Source: Streptomyces californicus
Lineage (GTDB): Bacteria; Actinomycetota; Actinomycetes; Streptomycetales; Streptomycetaceae
Direction: 5' to 3'
NCBI RefSeq assembly: GCF_000717645.1
Contig: NZ_JNZZ01000002.1
Span: forward strand, 124,001-188,000
DNA: 64,000 bases
Part shown: piece by piece, positions 1 through 8,718 of the stretch
Layout: each line of letters opens with the position of its first letter
How positions within the stretch are numbered: the stretch's first letter is position 1
Program-made: the position numbers and the translations under genes
The notes under the pieces: generated by a model
Told to the model about the DNA's origin: nothing
The model's input: only the letters and a program-made list of their open reading frames with translations
Databases searched by the model: none

Positions 1-923
1 ACTGCCCCCTCTCCAAACGGGCCGAGGCGCTCGCCGACGGCGGCGTGCTCCCGCACGGCCTTCCGTCCGCCGTGCGGGCCGAACTCGACGTCGCCGACGC
101 CGAGATCCGCCCGGGCGGTCCGTTCCCCGGGGACACCCGCACCGACGAGGAACTCATCGCCGCGTTCGCCGCCGACCTCACCGACTTCACCCGCCGCCAC
201 GGCCTGGCCCGCACGGTCGTCGTCAACGTCGCCTCCACGGAACCCGCCCCCGGCCCCGACGACCCCCGGCTGCCCGCCAGCTCCCTCTACGCGGCCGCCG
301 CCCTGCGCGCCGGCTGCCCCTACGCCAACTTCACCCCCTCCACCGGGCTGCGCACCCCCGCGCTCACCGACGCCGTCGCCTCCAGTGGACTTCCCCACGC
401 CGGGCGCGACGGCAAGACCGGCCAGACGCTGCTCCGCTCCGTACTCGCCCCGATGTTCCTCCAGCGCGCCCTCGCCGTACGGGCGTGGTCCGGGTCGAAC
501 CTGCTGGGCGGCGGGGACGGGGCGGCGCTGGCCGATCCCGCGGCGGCCGCCGCGAAGAACGCCGGAAAGGAACGCGTCCTCGCCGACACCTTCGGCGCCG
601 CCCCCGAGGGCGAGGTGCACATCGACGACGTGCCCGCCATGGGGGACTGGAAGACCGCCTGGGACCACATCGCCTTCGACGGCTTCCTCGGCTCCCGCAT
701 GATCCTCCAGACCATCTGGCAGGGCTGCGACTCCGCCCTCGCCGCCCCGCTGGTCCTGGACCTCGCCCGGCTGCTCGCCCGCGCCCACGAGGCCGGGATC
801 AGCGGCCCCCTGCCGGAGCTGGGCTTCTACTTCAAGGACCCGGACGGCGGCACGTCGGCGGCGCTCGCCGAGCAGTACGCCGCGTTGCTCGGCTTCGCCG
901 AGCGGCTGCGGGGCCGGGCATGA
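1..923 (+). CDS. Inositol-3-phosphate synthase-like protein, 5'-truncated by window edge
   Basis: NAD-dependent sugar-phosphate cyclase of the myo-inositol-1-phosphate synthase family, which converts glucose 6-phosphate to inositol 3-phosphate. The reading frame is open from base 3 with no stop, so the start lies outside the window and only about 306 C-terminal residues are seen. Support comes from the segment around MILQTIWQGCDSALAAPLVLD, the block GKTGQTLLRSVLAP, and the ending GFYFKDPDGG, all typical of actinobacterial members. Its stop overlaps the next start (ATGA at 920-923), so it is the first visible gene of the ebo-type operon. Other ebo clusters carry the 3-dehydroquinate-synthase-like EboD, also a sugar-phosphate cyclase; this enzyme may fill the equivalent place (inference). 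Confidence 0.8.
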   Translation, partial: CPLSKRAEALADGGVLPHGLPSAVRAELDVADAEIRPGGPFPGDTRTDEELIAAFAADLTDFTRRHGLARTVVVNVASTEPAPGPDDPRLPASSLYAAAALRAGCPYANFTPSTGLRTPALTDAVASSGLPHAGRDGKTGQTLLRSVLAPMFLQRALAVRAWSGSNLLGGGDGAALADPAAAAAKNAGKERVLADTFGAAPEGEVHIDDVPAMGDWKTAWDHIAFDGFLGSRMILQTIWQGCDSALAAPLVLDLARLLARAHEAGISGPLPELGFYFKDPDGGTSAALAEQYAALLGFAERLRGRA

Positions 924-2434
924 GGCGGCGTCTGCGCACCGCGCTCGCGCTCGTCCTGTCGGCCGCCCCGACCGGGCGGCGGGCCGGACACGCACACGGC
1001 GCGGCCGGGCCCGCCCCGACCGAAGACCGCCTGTCCGGTGCGCGCGGGACTGCGCCCGCACCGGGCAGGCCCGAACCCGGCCCCGGGGAGCGCCCCGGGA
1101 GCCGCAACGGCGGCGGGCCGAAGACCGGCCGGGGGCCGGTCCGCCTTGCCCCGGAAGCCGGCCGCCGTACGGGCCCCGTCCGGGGCACTCCCCGGGAGCG
1201 GCTGCGGGCGTGGGCCGAACTGCTGCGTGTCTCCGCCCTGTTCTCCGTACCCGGCGACGCCCTGGCCGGTGCGGCGGCGGTGGGCCGCCGGCCGGGCCGG
1301 GGGACCGTACTGGCCGCCGGCGCGTCGCTGTGCCTGTACGAGGCCGGGATGGCCCTCAACGACTGGGCCGACCGCGACGAGGACGCCGTGGACCGCCCGC
1401 ACCGCCCGATCCCCTCGGGCCGCGTCAGCCCGGCGGCGGCCCTGGGGGCGGCTGGAGCGCTGACGGCGGCCGGGCTCGCCCTGGCGGCGCGCGCCGGACG
1501 CCCCGCGCTGACCGTCGCCACGGGCCTGGCCGCCACGGTCTGGGCCTACGACCTGCGCCTGAAGCACACGAAGGCGGGCCCGGCGGCCATGGCCGCCGCA
1601 CGCTCGCTGGACCTGCTCCTGGGCGCGACGGCCACGGCGACGGGCGCGTCCGCAGGGCTGCCGGCGGGCGACGGCGGCAGGCCCGACAACGTTGCCGGGA
1701 CGGGCGGCACATCGGCGACGACCGCCGCGCGCACGTCGGGAGTCCTGGCACCGGTCCTGCCCGCGCTGCCCGCCGCGCTGGTGCTGGGGGCGCACACGTA
1801 CGGCGTCACCGCCGTCTCCCGCCACGAGGCGCAGGGCGGCTCCACCGGCACACCCCTCGCCGTGCTCGCCACCACGGCGGCCCTCGCGGCGGCGGTGGCG
1901 GGGGAGCGGCGAGGCCGAGGGCTCTCCGGCCCCGCGCACACCACCCCGAGCGCCCCCGGCGCTCCCGCGCACACCACCCCGGGTGCCCCCGGCCCCGCGC
2001 TCACCACCCCGGGCGCCCCCGGCACCAGGCACGTCGCCACGGGCGCTTTCGGCGCTCCCGCGCACGCCCCCGGCGCCGGGCACGCCACCCCGGCCCCCAC
2101 CCGTACGACGCACGCCCCACCCGGCGAGCGACCGGCATCCGCCGCTTTCGCCCGCCTCCCCGCCCTCGTCGCCGGGGCCGCCGACGACCCCGGGCGGCTC
2201 CTGACCCTCGGGCTCACCGCCGCCTACGTCCGCACCGCGGCCCCACCCCTCCTGCACGCCGCGCTGAACCCGTCGCCGCCGCTGACCCAGCGCGCGGTCG
2301 GCGGGGGAATCCGGGCCATGATCCCGCTCCAGGCCGCGCTCGCCGCCCGCGCCGGGGCGCCGGTCACCGGCCTCGCCGTCATGGGGCTCGTCCCCCTCGC
2401 CCGCAGCCTCGCCCGGAAGGTGAGCCCCACATGA
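920..2434 (+). CDS. eboC: UbiA-family prenyltransferase of ebo operon (EboC-like)
   Basis: Membrane prenyltransferase-like protein of 504 residues. The aspartate-rich motif NDWADRDEDAVDRPHRP (first Asp-rich loop of UbiA enzymes, for prenyl-diphosphate/Mg binding) lies near residue 150, followed by several Ala/Leu-rich membrane segments. The ATG at 920 is chosen because it overlaps the upstream stop; the frame is open further upstream but only inside the preceding gene. Two stretches are unusual: a roughly 95-residue Pro/Gly/Arg-rich N-terminal extension before the first membrane helix, and an Ala/Pro/Thr-rich insert at about residues 335-410 with repeated PGAP-type units (DNA repeats at 1931-2040, 30-33 base period). 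The family transfers prenyl groups to acceptors in the membrane; the acceptor here is unknown. Confidence 0.8.
   Translation: MRRRLRTALALVLSAAPTGRRAGHAHGAAGPAPTEDRLSGARGTAPAPGRPEPGPGERPGSRNGGGPKTGRGPVRLAPEAGRRTGPVRGTPRERLRAWAELLRVSALFSVPGDALAGAAAVGRRPGRGTVLAAGASLCLYEAGMALNDWADRDEDAVDRPHRPIPSGRVSPAAALGAAGALTAAGLALAARAGRPALTVATGLAATVWAYDLRLKHTKAGPAAMAAARSLDLLLGATATATGASAGLPAGDGGRPDNVAGTGGTSATTAARTSGVLAPVLPALPAALVLGAHTYGVTAVSRHEAQGGSTGTPLAVLATTAALAAAVAGERRGRGLSGPAHTTPSAPGAPAHTTPGAPGPALTTPGAPGTRHVATGAFGAPAHAPGAGHATPAPTRTTHAPPGERPASAAFARLPALVAGAADDPGRLLTLGLTAAYVRTAAPPLLHAALNPSPPLTQRAVGGGIRAMIPLQAALAARAGAPVTGLAVMGLVPLARSLARKVSPT
1931..2040 (+). repeat. Imperfect 30-33 bp tandem repeat inside the UbiA-like gene
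   Basis: Three copies of a unit beginning CGCGCACACCACC, or a close variant, start near 1933, 1966 and 1996. They keep frame and encode Ala/Pro/Thr-rich PGAP blocks. The segment probably forms a flexible loop and is likely variable in copy number between strains (inference). Confidence 0.7.
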
Positions 2435-3318
2435 CCCTCCACCTCGGATACGGCACCAACGGGCTCACCGACCTGCGCCTCGACGACGCCCTCGGTCTGC
2501 TCGCCGACCTCGGGTACGAGGGCGTCGGCCTGACCCTCGACCACATGCACCTGGACCCCATGGCCCCCGACCTCGCCGAGCGCACCCGGCGGGTCCGCCG
2601 CCGGCTCACCTCCCTCGGCCTGCGGGTCACCGTGGAGACCGGGGCCCGCTACGTCCTCGACCCGCGCCGCAAGCACGGCCCCTCCCTGCTCGACCCGGAC
2701 CCCGACGCCCGCGCCGCCCGCACCGCGCTGCTCGTCCGCGCCGTCGACGTGGCCGCCGAACTCGGTGCCCATGCCGTCCACTTCTTCAGCGGCGTCACCC
2801 CGCCCGGCACCTCGACGGACACCGCCTGGAAACGGCTCACCGAGTCGATCGCCCCCGTCCTCGAAGCCTCCGACCGCTCCGGCATCCCCCTCGCCATCGA
2901 GCCCGAACCCGGCCACCTCCTCGCCACCCTCGCCGACTTCCACCACCTGCGCGGCCTGCTCGGCGACCCGGGACCGCTCGGACTCACCCTCGACATCGGC
3001 CACTGCCAGTGCCTGGAGGAGGCGTCACCCGCGGACTGCGTCCGCGACAGTGCCCCCTGGCTCCGGCACGTCCAGATCGAGGACATGCGGCGCGGCGTCC
3101 ACGAACACCTCCCGTTCGGGGACGGGGAGATCGACTTCCCGCCCGTACTCGCCGCCCTCGCCGCGTCGGACTACCGGGGCCTCACCGTCGTCGAACTGCC
3201 CCGCCACTCCCACGCCGGCCCCGAACTGGCCCGCGCCTCGATCGACTTCCTGCGCGACGCCATGACCCGGGAACCGGGCCGGCGCGCCGCCACGACGAAG
3301 GGAGCCGCCCCGTGCTGA
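2431..3318 (+). CDS. Sugar phosphate isomerase/epimerase-like TIM barrel protein
   Basis: A 295-residue xylose-isomerase-like TIM barrel (AP endonuclease 2 / sugar phosphate isomerase superfamily). Metal-binding positions typical of the fold are visible: Glu in IEPEPGHLLA, Asp and His in TLDIGHCQCL, His in HVQIEDMRRGVHEHLPFGDGEIDF, and the late Glu in VVELPRHSH. The ATG at 2431 overlaps the upstream TGA, and the 3' end overlaps the GTG start of eboA by seven bases, so translation is coupled. Such proteins are regular members of actinobacterial ebo clusters. The substrate cannot be told from sequence. Confidence 0.8.
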   Translation: MTLHLGYGTNGLTDLRLDDALGLLADLGYEGVGLTLDHMHLDPMAPDLAERTRRVRRRLTSLGLRVTVETGARYVLDPRRKHGPSLLDPDPDARAARTALLVRAVDVAAELGAHAVHFFSGVTPPGTSTDTAWKRLTESIAPVLEASDRSGIPLAIEPEPGHLLATLADFHHLRGLLGDPGPLGLTLDIGHCQCLEEASPADCVRDSAPWLRHVQIEDMRRGVHEHLPFGDGEIDFPPVLAALAASDYRGLTVVELPRHSHAGPELARASIDFLRDAMTREPGRRAATTKGAAPC

Positions 3319-4052
3319 CGTCCCGCGAGGAACTCGACGCCGAACTCGGCGAGGCCGCCCGCGCCTGGCTCGACGCGGCACTCGCGGAAGCCGCCGACGA
3401 TGCCGCACGCCCCCAAACGGCCGCCGACGATGCCACGCGCTCCGAGGCAGCCGCCGACGGTGCCGCGCGTTCCGGAGCGGCCGCCGACGCCTCCCGCACG
3501 GCGGCGAGCCCGTACGCCTCCCCGTCGTGGGAACTGCGGTACGCCGCCGCCGGCCGCCACTGCGGTCAGCGGCACGCCGACTCCGTGCGCTCGCTCCTGC
3601 TCGTCGAGGCCCGCGCCCCGCTCGCCTCCATCACCCGGCTCTACGAACAGGGCACCGCCGCCGAACGCCGCGCCGTCCTGCTGACCCTGCACCTCCTCGA
3701 CCTCGGCGACACCGCCCTCCCCCTGGTCGAGGACGCCCTGCGCGCCAACGACACCCGGCTGGTCGCCGCGGCCGTCGGCCCCTACGCCGCCGACCACCTC
3801 GCCCCGCACGCCTGGCGGCACGCCGTCCTGAAGTGCCTCTTCACCGAGGTGCCCGTCGCCGCCGTCGCCCGGCTCGCCGACCGCTCCCGCGGCGACACCG
3901 AACTCGCCCGCATGCTCACCGACTTCGCCGCCGAACGCACGGCGGCGGGCCGTCCCGTACCCGAAGACCTGCGCACCGCCCTCGCCCTCACCGCACCGGC
4001 CGGCCACCCGGCCCCGCCGACCGCAGCCCCCGCCCCCACGGAGGAGTCCTGA
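3312..4052 (+). CDS. eboA: EboA domain protein
   Basis: A 246-residue EboA-family protein, soluble and largely helical, with no assigned enzymatic activity. Recognisable family features are WELRYAAAGRH, then LYEQGTAAERRAVLLTLHLLDLG, and VEDALRANDTRLVAAAVGPYAADHL. GTG 3312 is chosen because it sits just before the upstream stop and gives the expected N-terminal helix (LTSREELDAELGEAARAWLDAAL). Residues about 27-60 are four copies of a ten-residue Ala/Asp-rich repeat not needed for the fold. It lies between an isomerase-like gene and the TatD gene; the 3' end overlaps eboB by one base. In other bacteria ebo genes are implicated in exporting or relocating metabolites; the cargo here is unknown. 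Confidence 0.85.
   Translation: MLTSREELDAELGEAARAWLDAALAEAADDAARPQTAADDATRSEAAADGAARSGAAADASRTAASPYASPSWELRYAAAGRHCGQRHADSVRSLLLVEARAPLASITRLYEQGTAAERRAVLLTLHLLDLGDTALPLVEDALRANDTRLVAAAVGPYAADHLAPHAWRHAVLKCLFTEVPVAAVARLADRSRGDTELARMLTDFAAERTAAGRPVPEDLRTALALTAPAGHPAPPTAAPAPTEES
3391..3490 (+). repeat. 30-bp tandem repeat in eboA
   Basis: Units starting CCGCCGACG occur at exactly 3391, 3421, 3451 and 3481, a 30-base period. They encode AADDAARPQT-like decapeptides near the N terminus of EboA. The period is a multiple of three, so copy-number change would not shift frame. Confidence 0.9.
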
Positions 4053-4900
4053 TGCGCATCTTCGACCCCCACATCCACATGACCTCCCGCACCACGGACG
4101 ACTACCGGGCGATGTACGACGCCGGGGTCCGCGCCCTCGTCGAACCCTCCTTCTGGCTCGGCCAGCCCCGCACCTCGCCCGCCAGCTTCTTCGACTACTT
4201 CGACGCGCTGCTCGGCTGGGAGCCCTTCCGCGCCTCCCAGTACGGCATCGCCCACCACTGCACGCTCGCCCTCAACCCGAAGGAGGCGAACGACCCGCGC
4301 TGCACCCCCGTCCTGGACGCGCTGCCCCGCTACCTCGTCAAGGACTCCGTCGTCGCCGTCGGCGAGATCGGCTACGACTCCATGACCCCGGCCGAGGACC
4401 ACGCGCTGGCCGCCCAGCTCCAGCTCGCCGCCGACCACGAACTGCCCGCCCTCGTCCACACCCCGCACCGGGACAAGCTCGCCGGCCTCCACCGCACCAT
4501 CGACGTCGTCCGCGAATCGGACCTCGCGCCGGAGCACGTCCTGCTCGACCACCTCAACGAGACCACCGTGCGCGACGCCCTCGACAGCGGCTGCTGGGCC
4601 GGATTCTCCATCTACCCGGACACCAAGATGGACGAGGACCGCATGGTCGCCGTCCTGCGGAACCACGGCACGGAGAGGATCCTCGTCAACTCGGCCGCCG
4701 ACTGGGGCAGGAGCGACCCCCTCAAGACCCGCAAGGTCGCCGACGCCATGCTGAAGGCCGGCTTCACCGAGGACGACGTGGACCAGGTCCTGTGGCGCAA
4801 CCCGGTCGCCTTCTACGGTCGGAGCGGCCGCCTCCACCTGGACGTCCCCGCCCCCGACGCGCTCCACGAGGGCAACTCCATCCTGCGCGGCGGGGAGTGA
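4052..4900 (+). CDS. eboB: TatD-family metal-dependent hydrolase (EboB-like)
   Basis: A 282-residue amidohydrolase-superfamily protein. The N-terminal metal motif is DPHIHM. Further ligands are seen in AVGEIGYDS (Glu), ALVHTPHRDK (His), LLDHLNETT (His) and the late Asp of VNSAADWGRSD, in the order expected for TatD proteins. Family members are DNases or related phosphoester/amide hydrolases; inside ebo clusters the substrate is not known. The ATG at 4052 shares its A with the preceding TGA. Four bases separate the stop from eboE. Confidence 0.85.
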   Translation: MRIFDPHIHMTSRTTDDYRAMYDAGVRALVEPSFWLGQPRTSPASFFDYFDALLGWEPFRASQYGIAHHCTLALNPKEANDPRCTPVLDALPRYLVKDSVVAVGEIGYDSMTPAEDHALAAQLQLAADHELPALVHTPHRDKLAGLHRTIDVVRESDLAPEHVLLDHLNETTVRDALDSGCWAGFSIYPDTKMDEDRMVAVLRNHGTERILVNSAADWGRSDPLKTRKVADAMLKAGFTEDDVDQVLWRNPVAFYGRSGRLHLDVPAPDALHEGNSILRGGE

Positions 4901-4904
4901 GGCC

Positions 4905-6080
4905 ATGCGCTTCCGCCACCCCGACGGCACCACCGTCCACCTCGCCTACTGCACCAACGTCCACCCCGCCGAAACCCTCGCGGGCGTCCGCGCCCAGCTC
5001 CGCGACCACTGCGAACCCGTCCGCCGCAGGCTCGGCCGGGACCGGCTCGGCATCGGCCTCTGGCTCGCCCGCGACGCCGCCCGCGCCCTGACCAACGACC
5101 CGGCCGAACTGCGCGCCCTGCGCTCCGAACTCGACGGCCGCGGACTCGAAGTGGTCACCCTCAACGGATTCCCGTACGAGGGTTTCGGCGCCGACGAGGT
5201 CAAGTACCGGGTCTACCGCCCCGACTGGACCGAACCCGACCGCCTCGCCCACACCACCGACCTCGCCCGCCTCCTGGCCGCCCTGCTCCCGGACGACGTC
5301 ACCGAGGGCACCGTCTCCACCCTGCCGCTCGCCTGGCGCACCCCGTACGACGGCGACCCCGAGGCCGCCCGCACCGCGCGCGCCGCCCTGACCACGCTCG
5401 CCCAGCGCCTCGACGCCCTGGCCGAACTGACCGGCAAGTCCATCCGCGTCGGCCTCGAACCGGAACCGGGCTGCACGGTGGAGACCACCGCCGACGCCAT
5501 CGCCCCCCTCAGCGACGTCGGCCACGACCGCATCGGCGTCTGCGTCGACACCTGCCACCTCGCCACCTCCTTCGAAGACCCCGGCACCGCTCTCGCCGCC
5601 CTCTCCGCCGCCGGCGTCCGCGTCGTCAAATCGCAGCTCTCCGCCGCCCTGCACGCCGAACACCCCCACCTGCCCGAGGTGCGCGCCGCGCTCGCCGCCT
5701 TCGCCGAGCCCCGCTTCCTCCACCAGACCCGCACCAGCACCGCCGCCGGACTGCGCGGCACCGACGACCTCGACGAGGCCGTCACCGGCCGGGCGCTCCC
5801 CGACTCCACCCCCTGGCGCGCCCACTTCCACGTACCGCTGCACGCCCCTCCCGCACCCCCGCTGACCTCGACGCTGCCCGTCCTCCACGACACCCTCGCC
5901 CGGCTCGTCGGCGGCCCCGCGCCCCTGACCCGGCACCTGGAGGTCGAGACGTACACCTGGCAGGCCCTGCCCGCCGAACTGCGGCCCCGCACCCGCACCC
6001 AGCTCGCCGACGGCATCGCCGCCGAACTCACCCTCGCCCGCGACCTCCTGGTCGACCTCGGCCTCAAGGAACTGCCATGA
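4905..6080 (+). CDS. eboE: Metabolite traffic protein EboE, TIM barrel
   Basis: A 391-residue EboE-family protein with a xylose-isomerase-like barrel. Signature features are the start HLAYCTNVHPAETLAGVRAQL, NGFPYEGFGADEVKYRVYRPDW, the metal-ligand Glu in VGLEPEPGC, CVDTCHLATSFEDP, and HFHVPLHA near the C terminus followed by LEVETYTWQALP. The ATG at 4905 lies four bases after the previous stop. The 3' end overlaps the next ORF (ATGA at 6077-6080). It is the most diagnostic gene of the cluster together with eboA. The enzymatic reaction is unknown. Confidence 0.88.
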   Translation: MRFRHPDGTTVHLAYCTNVHPAETLAGVRAQLRDHCEPVRRRLGRDRLGIGLWLARDAARALTNDPAELRALRSELDGRGLEVVTLNGFPYEGFGADEVKYRVYRPDWTEPDRLAHTTDLARLLAALLPDDVTEGTVSTLPLAWRTPYDGDPEAARTARAALTTLAQRLDALAELTGKSIRVGLEPEPGCTVETTADAIAPLSDVGHDRIGVCVDTCHLATSFEDPGTALAALSAAGVRVVKSQLSAALHAEHPHLPEVRAALAAFAEPRFLHQTRTSTAAGLRGTDDLDEAVTGRALPDSTPWRAHFHVPLHAPPAPPLTSTLPVLHDTLARLVGGPAPLTRHLEVETYTWQALPAELRPRTRTQLADGIAAELTLARDLLVDLGLKELP

Positions 6081-7495
6081 GCGCGCCCGAACCCGGCACG
6101 GAATCCGCCCAGGAGACCGGCGGCCCCACCCCCCTCCTCGTCCTCGACGTCGTCGGCCTCACCCCGCAGCTCCTGGCCCACATGCCGAACCTGCGGGCGA
6201 TGGGGGAGCAGGGCGCGCGAGCCCCCCTGACCACCGTGCTGCCCGCCGTCACCTGCGCCGCCCAGTCCACCTTCCTCACCGGCGCCACACCGGCCGAGCA
6301 CGGCATCGTCGCCAACGGCTGGTACTTCCGCGAGCTCGGCGACGTCCTGCTCTGGCGCCAGCACAACGGACTCGTCGAGGGCGACAAGCTCTGGGACGCC
6401 GCCCGCCGCGCCCACCCCGGCTACACCGTCGCCAACATCTGCTGGTGGTACGCCATGGGCGCCGACACCGACTGGACGGTCACCCCGCGCCCCGTCTACT
6501 ACGCCGACGGCCGCAAGGAACCCGACTGCTACACCCGGCCCCCCGCCCTCCACGACGAACTGACCGACAAGCTCGGCACCTTCCCCCTCTTCCACTTCTG
6601 GGGCCCCGGCGCCGACCTCGTCTCCTCCCGATGGATCATCGACGCCACCCGGCACGTCATCGCCACCCGCACCCCCGACCTCGCCCTCTGCTACCTGCCG
6701 CACCTCGACTACGACCTCCAGCGCTACGGCCCCGACGACCCCCGCTCCCACCGGGCCGCCGCCGACCTCGACCGGGCGATGGCCCCGCTGCTGGCCGACG
6801 CCCGCGCCGAGGGACGCACCGTCGTCGCCCTCTCCGAATACGGCATCACCCGCGTGGAGAGGCCCGTCGACATCAACCGCGCCCTGCGCCGCGCGGGCCT
6901 GCTGGAGGTCCACACCCAGGACGGCATGGAATACCTGGACCCGATGGCCTCCCGTGCCTTCGCCGTCGCCGACCACCAGCTCGCCCACATCTACGTACGC
7001 CGCCCCGAGGACCTGGAAGCGACCCGGGAGGCCCTCGCGGACCTGCCCGGCATCGAGCAGCTCCTCGACGACGAGGGCAAGAAGGCCCACCACCTGGACC
7101 ACCCCCGCTCCGGCGAACTGGTCGCCGTCGCGGAGAAGGACGCCTGGTTCACGTACTACTACTGGCTCGACGACGCCCGCGCCCCCGACTTCGCGCAGCT
7201 CGTCGAGATCCACCGCAAACCCGGCTACGACCCCGTCGAGCTGTTCATGGACCCCCAGGACCCCTACGTCCGCGTCAAGGCCGTCTCGGCGGTCGCCCGC
7301 AAGAAGCTCGGCCTGCGCTACCGCATGGCGGTCGTCCCCCTGGACCCCTCACCCATTCGCGGCAGCCACGGCCGCCTCCCCGAGAGCGACGACGAAGGTC
7401 CGCTCATCCTCTGCTCCACCCCCCACGCGTTCACCGACCGGGTCAGGGCCACCGAGGTGAAGTCCCTGCTCCTCCAGCTTGCCGGACTGCACTGA
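6077..7495 (+). CDS. eboF: Type I phosphodiesterase/nucleotide pyrophosphatase-like protein (EboF-like)
   Basis: A 472-residue alkaline-phosphatase-superfamily enzyme. The nucleophile region TTVLPAVTCAAQSTFLTGATPAEHGIVANGW carries the Thr and surroundings expected for nucleotide pyrophosphatase/phosphodiesterase proteins. Metal ligands appear in CYLPHLDYDLQRYGPDDP, VVALSEYGIT (a Glu where Asp is common) and HDP-like HAFTDRV regions toward the end. No signal peptide or membrane helix is seen, so it probably acts in the cytoplasm. It overlaps eboE by four bases and is the last gene before a 53-base gap with a new ribosome-binding site. Confidence 0.8.
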   Translation: MSAPEPGTESAQETGGPTPLLVLDVVGLTPQLLAHMPNLRAMGEQGARAPLTTVLPAVTCAAQSTFLTGATPAEHGIVANGWYFRELGDVLLWRQHNGLVEGDKLWDAARRAHPGYTVANICWWYAMGADTDWTVTPRPVYYADGRKEPDCYTRPPALHDELTDKLGTFPLFHFWGPGADLVSSRWIIDATRHVIATRTPDLALCYLPHLDYDLQRYGPDDPRSHRAAADLDRAMAPLLADARAEGRTVVALSEYGITRVERPVDINRALRRAGLLEVHTQDGMEYLDPMASRAFAVADHQLAHIYVRRPEDLEATREALADLPGIEQLLDDEGKKAHHLDHPRSGELVAVAEKDAWFTYYYWLDDARAPDFAQLVEIHRKPGYDPVELFMDPQDPYVRVKAVSAVARKKLGLRYRMAVVPLDPSPIRGSHGRLPESDDEGPLILCSTPHAFTDRVRATEVKSLLLQLAGLH

Positions 7496-7548
7496 CAACG
7501 CCCGGCACCGCACCGCTCACCCATGTCACCCAAGGGAGTCACGCGAAC

Positions 7549-8649
7549 ATGAGCCGCACCTCCAAGGACACCGAACTCGCCCGCAGACTGAGCCGCCGCG
7601 ACATCCTCGGTGTCGCCGCCGGAGCCACCGCCGCCACCATCATCGGCACCGCGAGCGCCCAGGCCGACAGCCGCGACCGCGGGCCGGGCCACGGCAAGGG
7701 CCACGGTCACGGACATGACCACGGCCACGGCCACGGGCACGGGCACGGCAAGGGCAAGCCCGTCCTGCCCCCCGGCCGCCTCGGCATCCAGCTCTACAGC
7801 CTCCGCGACCAGGTCTCCACGCTCGGCTTCGGCCCCGTCTTCACCGAACTGGAGAAGTACGGGTACGACGAGATCGAGTTCGCCGGCTACACCCAGGGCT
7901 CGGCCGGCCCCATCACCCTCGCCCAGCTCAAGCGGCTGGCCCGGGACCACGGGCTCAACCCGATCGGCAGCCACGTCGGCTACTACGACGACAGCAACCC
8001 CGGCGCCTACACCTTCGCCCAGAACCTGGAGAAGGTCCTCGACGACGCCCAGGCCCTCGGCCTCAAGCACATCGGCACGGCGTCCGGCCCGTTCCGCTAC
8101 GGCTCCACCGTGGACGGCTGGAAGCGGGCGGCCGAGGAGTTCAACACGTACGGCGCGGCGGCCCGCAAGCGCGGCATGAAGTTCTACCAGCACAACCACG
8201 CCGAGGAGTTCTCCTTCGCGACCGACCGGCCGAAGGTGCGCCTCTACGACGTGCTCCTCGCCGAGACCGACCCCGACCTCGTTTACCTGGAGATGGACAT
8301 CTACTGGGCGTACTGCGCCCAGTTCCGCTTCAGCAGGCGGGTGGACGGCACCCCGGCCCCGCTGGACCCGCTGGCGTACGTCATGAAGCACCCGGACCGG
8401 TACCCGCTGTTCCACGTGAAGGACGGCGTCCGCGACGAGACGACGCGCGACGGGTACCGGATGTCGGACGTCGGCGACGGGGACATCGACTACAGGACGT
8501 TCCTGTCCAAGGTCACCGGCCGCACCCACCGGGGCCGCAGCTACCACCACTGGCAGACCGAGCACGACAACCCGGTCGACTCGCTCGCCTTCGCCCGCAA
8601 GTCCAGCGAGCACCTGCACTCCCTGCGCTCGGGCCGCTGCGGCGACTGA
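7549..8649 (+). CDS. Tat-exported sugar phosphate isomerase/epimerase-like protein with His-rich linker
   Basis: A 366-residue protein. The N terminus has a twin-arginine signal (LSRRDILGVAAGATAATIIGTASAQA, cleavage probably after AQA near residue 40). A linker of about 27 residues made of Gly, His, Lys and Asp follows, then a TIM barrel beginning GRLGIQLYSLRDQ. Metal/active-site positions include EFAGYT, FYQHNHAEEF, YLEMDIYWA and LFHVKDG. The ATG at 7549 is preceded by AAGGGAG. Unlike the cytoplasmic barrel genes upstream it acts outside the membrane, which fits an operon concerned with a metabolite that crosses it. The His-rich linker may bind Zn, Cu or Ni (inference). Confidence 0.82.
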   Translation: MSRTSKDTELARRLSRRDILGVAAGATAATIIGTASAQADSRDRGPGHGKGHGHGHDHGHGHGHGHGKGKPVLPPGRLGIQLYSLRDQVSTLGFGPVFTELEKYGYDEIEFAGYTQGSAGPITLAQLKRLARDHGLNPIGSHVGYYDDSNPGAYTFAQNLEKVLDDAQALGLKHIGTASGPFRYGSTVDGWKRAAEEFNTYGAAARKRGMKFYQHNHAEEFSFATDRPKVRLYDVLLAETDPDLVYLEMDIYWAYCAQFRFSRRVDGTPAPLDPLAYVMKHPDRYPLFHVKDGVRDETTRDGYRMSDVGDGDIDYRTFLSKVTGRTHRGRSYHHWQTEHDNPVDSLAFARKSSEHLHSLRSGRCGD

Positions 8650-8659
8650 CCCGCGCCGC

Positions 8660-8700
8660 CCCCGCACCGGCCCGGCTCCCGCGGCCGGGCCGGTGCGGGG
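8660..8700. terminator. Strong hairpin between convergent genes
   Basis: A perfect 16-bp stem (8660-8675 with 8685-8700) and a 9-base loop lie 10 bases after the stop of the Tat-exported protein and 18 bases before the stop of the convergent DUF2254 gene. There is no U tract, as is usual for streptomycete terminators. It probably serves both directions. Confidence 0.75.
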
Positions 8701-8718
8701 CCCCGCCTCGCCGGTCTC

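Noticed and set aside
485..919. N-terminal extension of the UbiA-like ORF to 485
   Set aside because: This part lies entirely within the inositol-phosphate synthase gene in another frame, is Arg/Pro-rich, and a coupled ATG at 920 exists.
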